Notes: a model not told the origin generated them from the sequence alone. A stretch of 32,462 nucleotides of DNA from Ruminococcus sp. (GCA_017521805.1 JAFXDK010000004.1:1-32462), one strand, 5' to 3'; numbered from the stretch's first letter, positions 1-7,178 are shown. Made by a program: numbers and translations.

Positions 1-104
1 TTACCGTAGAGGGGAATGACTTTCTCCACCTCAATCTGCGTCGGCTCGTAGCTGTAAGCCTTGTGATTCAGTGGAGCATTGAATGTGATTTTTTTCATTG
101 GCAT
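1..104 (-). CDS. Unrecognised small protein, 5' end only
   Basis: The first 34 codons of an open frame on the minus strand are present; the 3' end lies outside the window. The peptide starts MPMKKITFNAPLNHKAY and contains no motif I recognise. I chose the ATG at 104 because an AGGA ribosome binding site lies five bases upstream; a second in-frame ATG at 98 would be eleven bases away. A strong hairpin followed by a U-run (144-187) lies just upstream, so transcription either starts after it or is controlled by it. The gene sits downstream of a tRNA-Leu 3' end, a common integration site, so it may belong to an accessory element, but nothing in the visible part proves this. Confidence 0.5.
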   Translation of the reverse strand, partial: MPMKKITFNAPLNHKAYSYEPTQIEVEKVIPLYG

Positions 105-143
105 CGCCGTCCTTTCTTTTTAATAGTATCGGGGGAACAAAAA

Positions 144-187
144 ATGCCGAACCAATCGAGAGTAGTGACTCCCAATCAATTCGGCAT
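144..187 (-). terminator. Long hairpin terminator or attenuator upstream of the leftmost gene
   Basis: On the minus strand the two 20-base arms beginning ATGCCGAA and ending TTCGGCAT pair throughout if G-U pairs are allowed, around a four-base CACT loop, and are followed by a run of U residues. It stands 40 bases before the start codon of the gene at 1-104, which suggests insulation from upstream transcription or attenuation control. The sequence cannot decide between them. Confidence 0.65.
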
Positions 188-232
188 AACGAACAAGAAA
201 CCGTCGGAAACTTTGTGAAAGTTTTTTGCAAT

Positions 233-274
233 AAAAAAGAGCAGACTTCGGAATTTTTCTTCCAAATCTGCTCT
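233..274 (-). terminator. Rho-independent terminator
   Basis: On the minus strand AGAGCAGA pairs with TCTGCTCT. The stem extends inward through TTGGAA/TTCCGAA with one bulge and is followed by TTTTTT. No gene is recognised immediately upstream of it, so the transcript it ends is unknown. Confidence 0.65.
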
Positions 275-381
275 GGGTTCTCTTGAAAATGAAAAAAAGC
301 CCGTTCAAGTCCCAAAAACACTCGAAAAAGGCCTTAGGTGATCCACGGTTTTGCGAATGAAATTTTAGTGTCCATATACGC

Positions 382-409
382 AAAAAAGTCCGAAAAATCG
401 GACTTTTTT
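382..409 (-). terminator. Terminator of the tRNA-Leu transcript
   Basis: AAAAAAGTCCG and CGGACTTTTTT form a perfect inverted repeat around a short A/T loop, flanked by A- and T-runs, so it can work in both directions. It lies 30 bases beyond the 3' end of the tRNA-Leu on the minus strand and is the natural end of that transcript. Confidence 0.85.
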
Positions 410-438
410 GGCATGTGATCTTTTTCGTCACATATAGA

Positions 439-525
439 TGGTGCGGATAACAGGAGTTGAACCTGCACCGAGTTGCCCCGACTGGCACCTGAAGCCAGCG
501 CGTCTGCCTATTCCGCCATATCCGC
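439..525 (-). tRNA. tRNA-Leu (anticodon CAG)
   Basis: The minus strand gives an 87-base tRNA with a seven-base acceptor stem (GCGGATA/TATCCGC), an encoded ACCA end, a D-arm, the anticodon stem CTGGC/GCCAG enclosing the loop TTCAGGT (anticodon CAG, reading CUG codons), a long variable arm typical of leucine tRNAs, and a T-arm GCAGG-TTCAACT-CCTGT. It is encoded 150 bases behind a consensus promoter (707-735). The intervening DNA holds the first part of a second, broken tRNA-Leu. Confidence 0.95.
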
Positions 526-544
526 TTATAAATATTAAATTGTT

Positions 545-671
545 GCAGCCGCGCTTCCGCGTGACTCTTGCGGTACCCGAAATTATTTGCTCGCAGTCGC
601 TCGCATAATTTCGACCGCTGCGCCTTTACTCACTTCGCTTCATCTGCCACCGGCAGCGCTCAGCCGTAAAG
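545..671. repeat. Palindromic insertion between two tRNA-Leu 5' ends
   Basis: This stretch is built of nested inverted repeats: GCAGC (545)/GCTGC (617), CGAAATTAT (578-586)/ATAATTTCG (605-613), CTTTAC (624-629)/GTAAAG (666-671) and CTGCC (644-648)/GGCAG (652-656). Within it are short direct echoes such as TCGC-TCGC and CACTTCGCTTCA. It has no reading frame. It looks like a small structured intergenic repeat of the REP or MITE kind that landed in or beside a tRNA gene. Genome copies cannot be checked from this window. Confidence 0.55.
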
Positions 672-674
672 CTA

Positions 675-693
675 CCTATTCCGCCATATCCAC
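675..693 (-). pseudogene. Remnant of a tRNA-Leu 5' end
   Basis: Nineteen bases starting GTGGATATGGCGG match the first 19 bases of the intact tRNA-Leu at 525-507 with a single difference (second base T instead of C). The match ends inside the D-arm and the rest of the tRNA is replaced by the palindromic insertion; no T-arm follows. Its 5' end lies 14 bases from the -10 box, which is where a real tRNA would begin. Confidence 0.6.
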
Positions 694-706
694 ATATTGC
701 TTTAAT

Positions 707-735
707 ATTATACCATATTTTCAGCAATTTGTCAA
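707..735 (-). promoter_or_regulatory. Promoter of the tRNA-Leu unit
   Basis: A perfect -35 box TTGACA (735-730) and a perfect -10 box TATAAT (712-707) are separated by 17 bases on the minus strand. The first sequence downstream is the tRNA-Leu remnant, so the intact tRNA-Leu is now read from a promoter about 180 bases away. Confidence 0.85.
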
Positions 736-775
736 TAGGTATGCATATATTTATCTTTTTTAACCAATCATGTAA

Positions 776-799
776 ACAAAACAGGCGGCAGATGCCGCC
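776..799 (-). terminator. Terminator after the CD1247-type gene
   Basis: On the minus strand GGCGGCA-TC-TGCCGCC forms a G+C-rich hairpin followed by TGTTTTGTTT, 16 bases beyond the stop codon at 816. Confidence 0.85.
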
Positions 800-815
800 C
801 GTCGTGCTGATATTA

Positions 816-1304
816 TCAGTCTTTCTTTTCGTCTTCAACTGCTTCAGCAGCTTCCTCAAAATCCTCGATAGTGAGATCGTCAACATCGAATTCGAGAAGC
901 TCATCGCAGTTAGGGCAATTGATAGAGCCTTCCTCAATCATACCCTCGTCAATAAGAATTGTATCTCCGCAAGAGGGACAAGTAATCTCATAAAGCTCGT
1001 CATCCTCGTCGAAATCGTAATCCTCATCGTCGTCATCGTCAAAGCAGTCTTCGCAATCATCGAAATCATAGTCCTCATCATCCTCGTCGTAGATATCATC
1101 CTCTACCTGACCGAGATCCTGATCAAGAATATCGCAAAGTTCTGTCAGCTCGTCCACCTGAGCCTGAAGATCCTCCACATAAGCAACCAACTCATTCATA
1201 ACATCAGACATCTGAATAAGTGCCTTGCCCTCCTTAGTGGAATTGTCGATCTCAAGACCGTCAAGCAGTCCTTGTAAATAAGACATTTTCTCAGTAAGCT
1301 TCAT
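816..1304 (-). CDS. CD1247 N-terminal domain protein with acidic linker and zinc ribbon
   Basis: The 162-residue protein begins with an alpha-helical, probably coiled-coil region (residues 1-68) of the type named CD1247 N-terminal domain in Clostridia. A very acidic stretch follows (about 66-106), largely Asp and Glu with Tyr/Phe, interrupted by a CxxC (Cys84, Cys87). Then comes a zinc ribbon with C-x2-C (109, 112) and C-x2-C (130, 133), and an acidic tail. The ATG at 1304 is preceded by GGGGGAG at a good distance. It has its own promoter and terminator, so it is monocistronic. The function is unknown. The zinc ribbon suggests binding to nucleic acid or protein, while the acidic linker argues against direct DNA contact there. 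Confidence 0.8.
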   Translation of the reverse strand: MKLTEKMSYLQGLLDGLEIDNSTKEGKALIQMSDVMNELVAYVEDLQAQVDELTELCDILDQDLGQVEDDIYDEDDEDYDFDDCEDCFDDDDDEDYDFDEDDELYEITCPSCGDTILIDEGMIEEGSINCPNCDELLEFDVDDLTIEDFEEAAEAVEDEKKD

Positions 1305-1351
1305 AACAAGCTCCCCCTTTCGTTATATCAGAATTATTATCGGCACAAAGA

Positions 1352-1381
1352 TTTATAATATACTCCTGTGCAGACTGTCAA
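1352..1381 (-). promoter_or_regulatory. Promoter of the CD1247-type gene
   Basis: A perfect TTGACA (1381-1376) directly follows the efp stop codon. TATAAA (1357-1352) lies 18 bases downstream on the minus strand, about 50 bases before the start codon. Confidence 0.65.
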
Positions 1382-1939
1382 TTATGCTCTGGACATATAC
1401 TCGCCTGTACGAGTATCAACCTGAATCTTTTCGCCCTCGTCGATAAAGAGAGGAACCTTAATCTCAGCGCCTGTCTCAAGAGTAGCGGGCTTTGTAGCGT
1501 TTGTAGCTGTATCGCCCTTGAATCCGGGATCTGTCTGTGTTACAACAAGCTCAACAAAGTTGGGTGGCTCAACACCGAAAACATTGCCCTTGTATGAAAG
1601 AATCTTACAAATCATTTCTTCCTTAACGAACTTGAAGTTATCGCCAAGTACAGAAGCGCTGATAGGAAGCTGCTCATATGTCTCCATATCCATGAAGTAG
1701 TAGAGATCACCGTCGCTGTAGCTGTACTGCATATCCTTTCTCTCAACGAAAGCTGTAGGGAACTTAGCTGTAGGGTTGAAAGAAGTTTCAACAACTGAAC
1801 CTGTGATAACGTTCTTGTACTTTGTACGTACAAAAGCCGCACCCTTACCGGGCTTTACGTGCTGGAACTCAACAACCTGAACAACCTGTCCGTCAAGCTC
1901 AAAAGTTACGCCATTTCTGAAATCGCCTGCTGAAATCAT
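1382..1939 (-). CDS. efp: Translation elongation factor P
   Basis: The 185-residue protein has the standard EF-P length and three-domain beta-barrel layout. EF-P binds between the P and E sites and rescues ribosomes stalled at consecutive prolines. The N-terminal domain (1-65) carries the loop [10 protein letters not shown], with Lys32 at the tip, the residue that is post-translationally modified in many bacteria. The C-terminal part contains the expected [15 protein letters not shown] segment. A CGGAGG ribosome binding site precedes the ATG. efp follows the M24 peptidase gene with a 143-base gap that contains its own promoter, the usual aroQ-peptidase-efp order of Firmicutes. No modification enzyme gene is visible in the window. 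Confidence 0.97.
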   Translation of the reverse strand: MISAGDFRNGVTFELDGQVVQVVEFQHVKPGKGAAFVRTKYKNVITGSVVETSFNPTAKFPTAFVERKDMQYSYSDGDLYYFMDMETYEQLPISASVLGDNFKFVKEEMICKILSYKGNVFGVEPPNFVELVVTQTDPGFKGDTATNATKPATLETGAEIKVPLFIDEGEKIQVDTRTGEYMSRA

Positions 1940-2037
1940 AAAAATAAACCTCCGAAAATTAATTGATAATAAATGATTCCTAAATATTCGTTAAAGACGG
2001 CAAACAAACCGTCAACCGCAAATCATTAATATGTATT

Positions 2038-2066
2038 ATTATACCATATTTCCATATATTTTGCAA
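2038..2066 (-). promoter_or_regulatory. Promoter of efp
   Basis: On the minus strand a perfect TATAAT (2043-2038) lies 17 bases after TTGCAA (2066-2061, four of six consensus bases). The 100-base leader contains a hairpin GACGG/CCGTC (1996-2013). Confidence 0.6.
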
Positions 2067-2082
2067 TACCTTACGCAAATTA

Positions 2083-3150
2083 TTATAAAGATATTATATT
2101 TTTTGCACTTTTTGTCAGATTTATACAGCCATTTTCGGTCAAAATGACAAAATCCTCAATTCGCACACCGAATTTTCCTGCTATGTATATACCTGGTTCA
2201 ATGGTTATAACTGTACCTTTCTCCAGATTTTTTTCATATCTGGGAGCAGCATTGGGCATTTCGTGGATATCAAGTCCCACACCGTGACCGAGAGAATGTC
2301 CGAAATATTCGCCATAACCTGCATCGCATATATGCCGCCTTGCCACAGCATCAAGCTCCGAGCCTGTAATCCCTGCTTTTGCCGCGTCAATAGCCGCCTT
2401 CTGTGCTTCAAGAACGATATTGTATATCTCAACCATTTTCTCGTCAGGTTCACCCACGCATACAGTTCTTGTCATATCGCTGTGATAGCCGTTATAAACC
2501 GCACCGAAATCCATAAGGACAAATTCGCCTTTCTGTACCTTTTTATCTGAGGGTACACCATGAGGCATTGATGTATTCTCACCTGCAAGAGCTATTGTAT
2601 CAAAGGATATTCCCTCTGCACCCTTTTCAAGCATAAGACGGTCAAGTTCAAGAGCAATTTCACGCTCTGTAACGCCCTCTTTTATGAATCCGAGGATATT
2701 TTCAAAAGCCGATTCTGCAATTTCCTGCGCCTTACGAATATATCCAAGTTCCTCCTCGTCCTTTATCATGCGAAGTTTGTTTATGGCGTTGCTGAGAACA
2801 TCTGTTTCGATTATCTCAACACATTTCAGATGCTTTTTCATCGCATTAAGACGGCTTACAGTAACATCCTGTGACTCAATAGCCATATTACGCACGCCAT
2901 GCTGTCGAAGCAGTGCGGAAATCTCCTTATAGAGCTCTTTGGATTCAATAACCTCCGCTGTTTTTACTGTCTCGCGGGCTTTTTCGATATAACGGAAATC
3001 AATGAGCAAGTAAGCTTTATTTCTGAACGCAAGAACTGTGCCTGCTGAGGATTTCATACCTGTGAAGTATCTCCTGTTTACATCTGATGTAACGAGAACA
3101 CTTTCCACATTGTCGGGCAGTATCCCGAAAAGCTTTTCAAATCTTTCCAT
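2083..3150 (-). CDS. M24 metallopeptidase, Xaa-Pro aminopeptidase/dipeptidase family
   Basis: This 355-residue protein has a creatinase-like N-terminal domain (about 1-125) and a pita-bread catalytic domain (about 130-355). The five metal ligands of family M24 are all visible: Asp214 and Asp225 (MDFGA, HSDMTRT), His289 (GHSLGHGVG), Glu318 (ITIEPG) and Glu332 (RIEDFV), with His197 in MPHG. It should remove N-terminal residues preceding proline in the cytoplasm. I chose the ATG at 3150 because it directly follows the aroQ stop codon and has GGAG seven bases upstream; the frame is open to 3180, but that part overlaps aroQ. Its place between aroQ and efp matches yqhT of Bacillus. Confidence 0.92.
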   Translation of the reverse strand: MERFEKLFGILPDNVESVLVTSDVNRRYFTGMKSSAGTVLAFRNKAYLLIDFRYIEKARETVKTAEVIESKELYKEISALLRQHGVRNMAIESQDVTVSRLNAMKKHLKCVEIIETDVLSNAINKLRMIKDEEELGYIRKAQEIAESAFENILGFIKEGVTEREIALELDRLMLEKGAEGISFDTIALAGENTSMPHGVPSDKKVQKGEFVLMDFGAVYNGYHSDMTRTVCVGEPDEKMVEIYNIVLEAQKAAIDAAKAGITGSELDAVARRHICDAGYGEYFGHSLGHGVGLDIHEMPNAAPRYEKNLEKGTVITIEPGIYIAGKFGVRIEDFVILTENGCINLTKSAKNIISL

Positions 3151-3151
3151 A

Positions 3152-3580
3152 TCAAAGCTCCGCCATAGCCTGAACAGCAAGATAGTAACTCATGAAGCCG
3201 AGTCCGCAGATGCTTCCCTTGCAAACAGGTGCAATAACGGAATTTGCACGAAATTCCTCTCTTGCGTCGATATTGCTTATATGCACCTCAATAACAGGAA
3301 TTTTTATAGCTGATATAGCGTCGCGGATTGCATAGCTGTAATGAGTATAAGCACCTGCGTTTATAACTACACCATCAAACTCTGTACGTGCGGCATGGAG
3401 CTTATCGATTATAGCGCCCTCGTGGTTGGATTGATATGTCTCACATTCCAGTCCCAGAGCCTTTGCACGCTCCACAATATTTGTATTAAGTTCGTCAATA
3501 CCCGCACTGCCGTACACTCCCGGCTCACGCTCACCCAGCAGATTAAGGTTCGGACCGTGTATAACCAATATTTTTCTCAT
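3152..3580 (-). CDS. aroQ: Type II 3-dehydroquinate dehydratase
   Basis: The 142-residue enzyme has the length of type II dehydroquinases, which convert 3-dehydroquinate to 3-dehydroshikimate in the shikimate pathway. Characteristic motifs are GPNLNLLGERE near the N-terminus, VYG (catalytic Tyr23), INAGAYTHYS, EVHISN (catalytic His) and the arginine of FRANSV. The start is the ATG at 3580, preceded by AAGGAG at six bases; the open frame runs further upstream but overlaps the rpsU terminator. The stop lies one base before the start codon of the peptidase gene, so the two are co-translated. No other shikimate gene is nearby. Confidence 0.95.
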   Translation of the reverse strand: MRKILVIHGPNLNLLGEREPGVYGSAGIDELNTNIVERAKALGLECETYQSNHEGAIIDKLHAARTEFDGVVINAGAYTHYSYAIRDAISAIKIPVIEVHISNIDAREEFRANSVIAPVCKGSICGLGFMSYYLAVQAMAEL

Positions 3581-3597
3581 AATGTACTCCTTATAAA

Positions 3598-3625
3598 TGA
3601 AAAAGCGGACGAAAAACGCCCGCTT
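3598..3625 (-). terminator. Terminator between rpsU and aroQ
   Basis: On the minus strand AAGCGGGCG and CGTCCGCTT pair (one G-U) around TTTTT and are followed by TTTTC. It is 20 bases after the rpsU stop and just before the aroQ ribosome binding site. I see no aroQ promoter between, so aroQ may depend on readthrough. Confidence 0.75.
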
Positions 3626-3645
3626 AAATTTCATATGCTGTAAGA

Positions 3646-3819
3646 TTAATACTTACGCTTACGAGCTGCCTCAGACTTCTTCTTACGCTTTACAGAAGGC
3701 TTCTCATAATGCTCTCTCTTACGTACTTCAGCGATAACGCCGTCCTTAGCACATGATCTCTTAAATCTCTTAAGAGCTGTGTCCAGAGACTCGTTCTTGC
3801 CAACGCGAACTTCTGCCAT
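3646..3819 (-). CDS. rpsU: 30S ribosomal protein S21
   Basis: A 57-residue basic protein starting [13 protein letters not shown] and ending in a lysine/arginine-rich tail ([14 protein letters not shown]) matches bacterial S21. S21 sits on the 30S platform and helps base pairing with the Shine-Dalgarno sequence. The ATG at 3819 is preceded by a GGGAGGG stretch. The gene has its own strong promoter and a terminator, so it is monocistronic. The leader of about 100 bases contains inverted GCCC/GGGC segments that could be a regulatory structure, but I cannot assign it to a known family. Confidence 0.95.
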   Translation of the reverse strand: MAEVRVGKNESLDTALKRFKRSCAKDGVIAEVRKREHYEKPSVKRKKKSEAARKRKY

Positions 3820-3932
3820 TTACCATTTCCCTCCCTTGTTCAGAGGTTGCCCACAGGAAACCCCGGGCTATATGCTAATCACCCTTGCGAGTGTCAGTCA
3901 ACAATACCTCATTCAATTACGAATATATATTA

Positions 3933-3961
3933 TTTTACCACATATTCCCCTATATGTCAAG
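3933..3961 (-). promoter_or_regulatory. Promoter of rpsU
   Basis: A perfect TTGACA (3961-3956) and TAAAAT (3938-3933), 17 bases apart on the minus strand, lie immediately after the end of leuS and about 115 bases before the rpsU start. Confidence 0.8.
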
Positions 3962-3987
3962 CATTTTTCGGGGATTTATAAAATTCG

Positions 3988-6426
3988 TTATTTTGCCACA
4001 ATATTAACAAGCTTATTTGGTACATATATCTGTTTTACGATATTTTTACCCTCAACAGCAGCCTTTACTGCCTCATCCTCCATAGCCATAGCGATTACGG
4101 AATCCTTGTCTTCGTCAACAGCGATATTAAGCTTAGCCTTTACCTTGCCGTTAATCTGTACAACGATTTCAATTGTATCATCCTTGCAGAGTTCCTCATC
4201 GTAAACAGGCCAGCTTTCAAAAGCAATGGTATCATCGTGACCAAGAATGCTCCAGATTTCCTCGCCAAGATGTGGTGTGATGCAGGAAAGCATTTTTATA
4301 ATACCCTCAGCATACTCCTTAGGACATTTGCCGTATTTGTAAACCTCGTTTACAAATATCATCATCTGGCTGATAGCTGTATTGAACGCCAGCTTTTCAT
4401 AATCATCTGTAACTTTCTTTACTGTCTTGTGGTAAACCTTTGTGAGAGTTCCGTCATTGTCATCAGTAAGATTTTCAGCCTCAGTAAAGAAATTCCATAC
4501 TCTGTTGATGAACTTTCTTGCGCCCTCTACGCCCTTTGGATTCCATGGCTTGCTCACTTCAAGAGGTCCCATGAACATTTCATAAAGGCGAAGTGTATCA
4601 GCACCAAAATCTCTTACTATATCAGAGGGATTTACAACGAATTCGGGGAAACGCTTACCCATTTTTATACCGTTCTCACCAAGAATCATACCCTGATGTA
4701 CAAGCTTCTTGAAAGGCTCCTTTGTAGGTGCAAGGCCCTTATCGTAAAGGTATCTGTTCCAGATACGTGAATAGATAAGATGTCCTACAGCGTGCTCGGG
4801 ACCGCCTATGTAGAGATCTACAGGCATCCAGTGCTTCAGGAGCTCCTGATTTGCAAATTCCTTGTCGTTATTGGGGTCAATATATCTGAAATAGTACCAG
4901 CTTGAACCAGCACTTCCGGGCATTGTTGATGTTTCACGTGTGCCCTTTATTCCGTCTTTGTCGTACTGTTTCCACTCGACAGCATTTTCAAGGGGAGCTT
5001 TTCCGTTTTTGCCCTTGTAATCGTCAAGTTCAGGAAGAATAAGCGGCAGTTCGCTATCGTCAAGAGAATGAATTTTTCCGTCCTCAGTGTGAACTACGGG
5101 AACAGGCTCGCCCCAGTAACGCTGACGTGCAAAAATCCACTCACGGAAGTGATAATTGACAGTACGCTTTGCTCTGCCCATTTCTTCAAGCTTCTTTGTG
5201 ATAGCTTCCTTTGCTTCCTCAACAGTAAGGCCTGTGAACTCCTCGGAATTGATAAGCTTATAGCCCTTTCCGAGATATCCCTGTTTTTCAAAGGCTGCCT
5301 CTGATACATCAACGTGACCGAGCTTATCATCGCCGTCGATTACCTGTATCATGTCGATGTTGTGTGCAATTGCGTATTCAAAATCTCTCTGGTCATGGCT
5401 TGGTACTGCCATAACAGCGCCGGTACCGTAGCTTGCAAGTACAAAATCACCGATGAACATTCTGACTTCTTTTCCGTTTACAGGATTTATACAAGTAACG
5501 CCTTTAAGCTCACATCCGGATTTTGTCTTGTTGAGCTCAGTACGGTCCATATCGTTTTTCTTTCTTGTTTCCTCGATATATGCCTTAACCTCGTCGATAT
5601 TCTCAACTCTGTCAAGGAGACTTTCGGTAACAGCACCGTCGGGAGCAAGAACCATAAATGTTATACCATAGATAGTTTCTATACATGTAGTGAATATGGA
5701 GAATTTCCCTCCGCCTACTATATCAAACTCAACCTCAACACCTGTTGATTTGCCAATCCAGTTACGCTGAATTGCCTTTGTTGATTCAGGCCAGTCAATT
5801 TCGTCAAGTCCTTCAAGAAGCTTTTCCGCAAATGCAGGCTGGTCAATTACCCACTGCTTCATATTCTTACGTACAACGGGGTAGCCGCCTCTTTCCGACT
5901 TTCCGTCAATAACCTCGTCATTTGAAAGTACTGTTCCCAACTCCTCGCACCAGTTTACAGGCATATCAATATACTTTGCATATCCGTCCTCGTAAAGCTG
6001 CTTGAATATCCACTGTGTCCACTTGTAGAACTCAGGATCGGATGTTGCAATCATTTTTGACCAGTCATAATCAAAACCAAGCTCTTTGAGCTGTGCCGAA
6101 AAGGTCTTGATGTTCTCCTGTGTAAAACCATTTGGGTGATTTCCTGTTGTTACGGCATACTGCTCCGCAGGAAGTCCGAATGAATCATAGCCCATAGGAT
6201 GAAGTACGTTATATCCCTGCATACGCTTCATACGCGATACAATATCCGTTGCGGTATATCCCTCGGGATGACCTGCGTGGAGACCTACTCCTGAGGGATA
6301 GGGAAACATATCAAGGGCATAGAACTTAGGCTTGCTGAAATCCCATACATCTGTTTTGAAAGTTTCATTTTTCTCCCAGTACTCCTGCCATTTCTTTTCT
6401 ACTGATTTAAAATCATACTTTGCCAT
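3988..6426 (-). CDS. leuS: Leucyl-tRNA synthetase
   Basis: This 812-residue class Ia synthetase charges tRNA-Leu. The HIGH motif appears as HAGH (50-53) and the KMSKS loop as KMGKR (588-592), a variant of the usual KMSKS. A full CP1 editing domain is present (about 215-410), including GTGAVMAVPSHDQRDFEYA. However, the threonine-rich signature usually written TTRPDT reads TTCIET (246-251). The zinc-knuckle region also lacks most cysteines (NWCEELGTVLSNDEV). The start is the ATG at 6426 with AGGA nine bases upstream; a TTG nine bases earlier is too close to that site. It is the last gene of the long co-directional run and follows a small membrane protein gene by 21 bases. Confidence 0.97.
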   Translation of the reverse strand: MAKYDFKSVEKKWQEYWEKNETFKTDVWDFSKPKFYALDMFPYPSGVGLHAGHPEGYTATDIVSRMKRMQGYNVLHPMGYDSFGLPAEQYAVTTGNHPNGFTQENIKTFSAQLKELGFDYDWSKMIATSDPEFYKWTQWIFKQLYEDGYAKYIDMPVNWCEELGTVLSNDEVIDGKSERGGYPVVRKNMKQWVIDQPAFAEKLLEGLDEIDWPESTKAIQRNWIGKSTGVEVEFDIVGGGKFSIFTTCIETIYGITFMVLAPDGAVTESLLDRVENIDEVKAYIEETRKKNDMDRTELNKTKSGCELKGVTCINPVNGKEVRMFIGDFVLASYGTGAVMAVPSHDQRDFEYAIAHNIDMIQVIDGDDKLGHVDVSEAAFEKQGYLGKGYKLINSEEFTGLTVEEAKEAITKKLEEMGRAKRTVNYHFREWIFARQRYWGEPVPVVHTEDGKIHSLDDSELPLILPELDDYKGKNGKAPLENAVEWKQYDKDGIKGTRETSTMPGSAGSSWYYFRYIDPNNDKEFANQELLKHWMPVDLYIGGPEHAVGHLIYSRIWNRYLYDKGLAPTKEPFKKLVHQGMILGENGIKMGKRFPEFVVNPSDIVRDFGADTLRLYEMFMGPLEVSKPWNPKGVEGARKFINRVWNFFTEAENLTDDNDGTLTKVYHKTVKKVTDDYEKLAFNTAISQMMIFVNEVYKYGKCPKEYAEGIIKMLSCITPHLGEEIWSILGHDDTIAFESWPVYDEELCKDDTIEIVVQINGKVKAKLNIAVDEDKDSVIAMAMEDEAVKAAVEGKNIVKQIYVPNKLVNIVAK

Positions 6427-6447
6427 TTTTATCAATCCTTACACTAA

Positions 6448-6810
6448 TTATTTTTTAATCATATCAGATAATTCGCTCCACTTGTTTGTGAAGTGTTCTT
6501 TCACATCGTTCTGCATAATAAGCAGAACAGCCGCGCCGATATCAATTACACCTTCGATAAGATATATAAGCGTACCGGGAAGATGCGTCACGTTATATCC
6601 CAGATGCTTTGCAAAACCAAATGCAAGCAGTCCTGCAACAACGTAATTGAGATATTGTAATCCGCTGAACATAGCCACAAATGCAACTATCGCAAAAATC
6701 AGAGTGCCAAAATTAAATCCTCCTACAAATATGTTCAGAACGAACTTGATAAGCAGATACATTCCCACAAGTACTACATACTTTCTGCCTGTCTCATTAT
6801 TTGTATTCAC
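6448..6810 (-). CDS. Small integral membrane protein, unknown function
   Basis: The 120-residue protein has a short polar N-terminus, four hydrophobic segments (about 11-31, 33-53, 55-70 and 80-100) and a polar, basic C-terminus ending DMIKK. This is a four-helix membrane protein of unknown family. The start is GTG at 6810, directly after the rsfS stop codon and with GGAGGAG upstream; it is therefore translationally coupled to rsfS. No catalytic motif is visible. Confidence 0.75.
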   Translation of the reverse strand: MNTNNETGRKYVVLVGMYLLIKFVLNIFVGGFNFGTLIFAIVAFVAMFSGLQYLNYVVAGLLAFGFAKHLGYNVTHLPGTLIYLIEGVIDIGAAVLLIMQNDVKEHFTNKWSELSDMIKK

Positions 6811-7176
6811 TTAATTCTCCTCCTTTGTAAGCAGCGAATCAATATCAATTCTCTCGCCGTCAGCCCACAAGCCCTCAAGCTTATAGAAATGACGCGTTTC
6901 TTTATAGAATACGTGTATGATAATATCGCCGTAATCAAGGATTATCCACGTATTTCCAGTATCTGCCTCACGTCTGATAGGCTCAATGCCCTTTTGTGAA
7001 AGCTGGAATTCAACTTCATCTGCAAGGGTACGGGTATGAGTATTACTTGTACCGTTGACAATCACAAAATAATCTGCAAGAATAGTCAGGTCACCGATTT
7101 TAATCGCCTGAATATCCTCTCCTCTTTTTGCGTCAAGGGATTTTATAATAAGTTCAAGTTTTTCTTTATCTGTCAT
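6811..7176 (-). CDS. rsfS: Ribosomal silencing factor RsfS
   Basis: The 121-residue protein belongs to the RsfS/YbeB/Iojap family, which binds L14 on the 50S subunit and blocks joining to the 30S when nutrients are short. Family features seen are the ADYFVIVNGTSNTH strand, the DTGNTWIILDYGDIIIHVF core and the RHFYKLEGLWADG tail. The ATG at 7176 with GGAAGGA upstream is preferred; the frame continues 21 bases upstream, but that part overlaps the preceding LCP gene. It lies two bases after the LCP gene in the common nadD-yqeK-LCP-rsfS cluster. Confidence 0.95.
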   Translation of the reverse strand: MTDKEKLELIIKSLDAKRGEDIQAIKIGDLTILADYFVIVNGTSNTHTRTLADEVEFQLSQKGIEPIRREADTGNTWIILDYGDIIIHVFYKETRHFYKLEGLWADGERIDIDSLLTKEEN

Positions 7177-7178
7177 AT

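Larger units (their letters stand above)
105..438. other. Non-coding stretch between tRNA-Leu and the leftmost gene
   Basis: I see no convincing gene in this 330-base stretch. It holds three terminator-like hairpins read leftwards (144-187, 233-274, 382-409), a perfect small hairpin AAACTTT-CAC-AAAGTTT near 208-224, and a six-base stem ATGTGA/TCACAT just after the tRNA. There is no T-box motif (AGGGTGG-ACC) and no clear promoter. The density of hairpins suggests either a structured RNA or the edge of an inserted element. Confidence 0.5.

Noticed and set aside
334-375. Thirteen-residue leader peptide (MDTKISFAKPWIT) on the minus strand
   Set aside because: No ribosome binding site, no stretch of one amino acid, and no clear promoter; too short to support.
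105-438. T-box or other known riboswitch before the leftmost gene
   Set aside because: No AGGGTGG-ACC motif and no pairing between alternative terminator and antiterminator arms could be seen.
729-1277. Long plus-strand open frame opposite the CD1247-type gene
   Set aside because: It is the antisense of Asp/Glu-rich codons, which read as Ile/Val/Leu; it has no ribosome binding site and the minus-strand protein has clear domains.
4640-4670. Frameshift or sequencing error in the LeuRS KMSKS region
   Set aside because: The frame stays open and flanking residues (FVVNPSDIVRDFGADTLRLY) fit the family, so KMGKR is a substitution.
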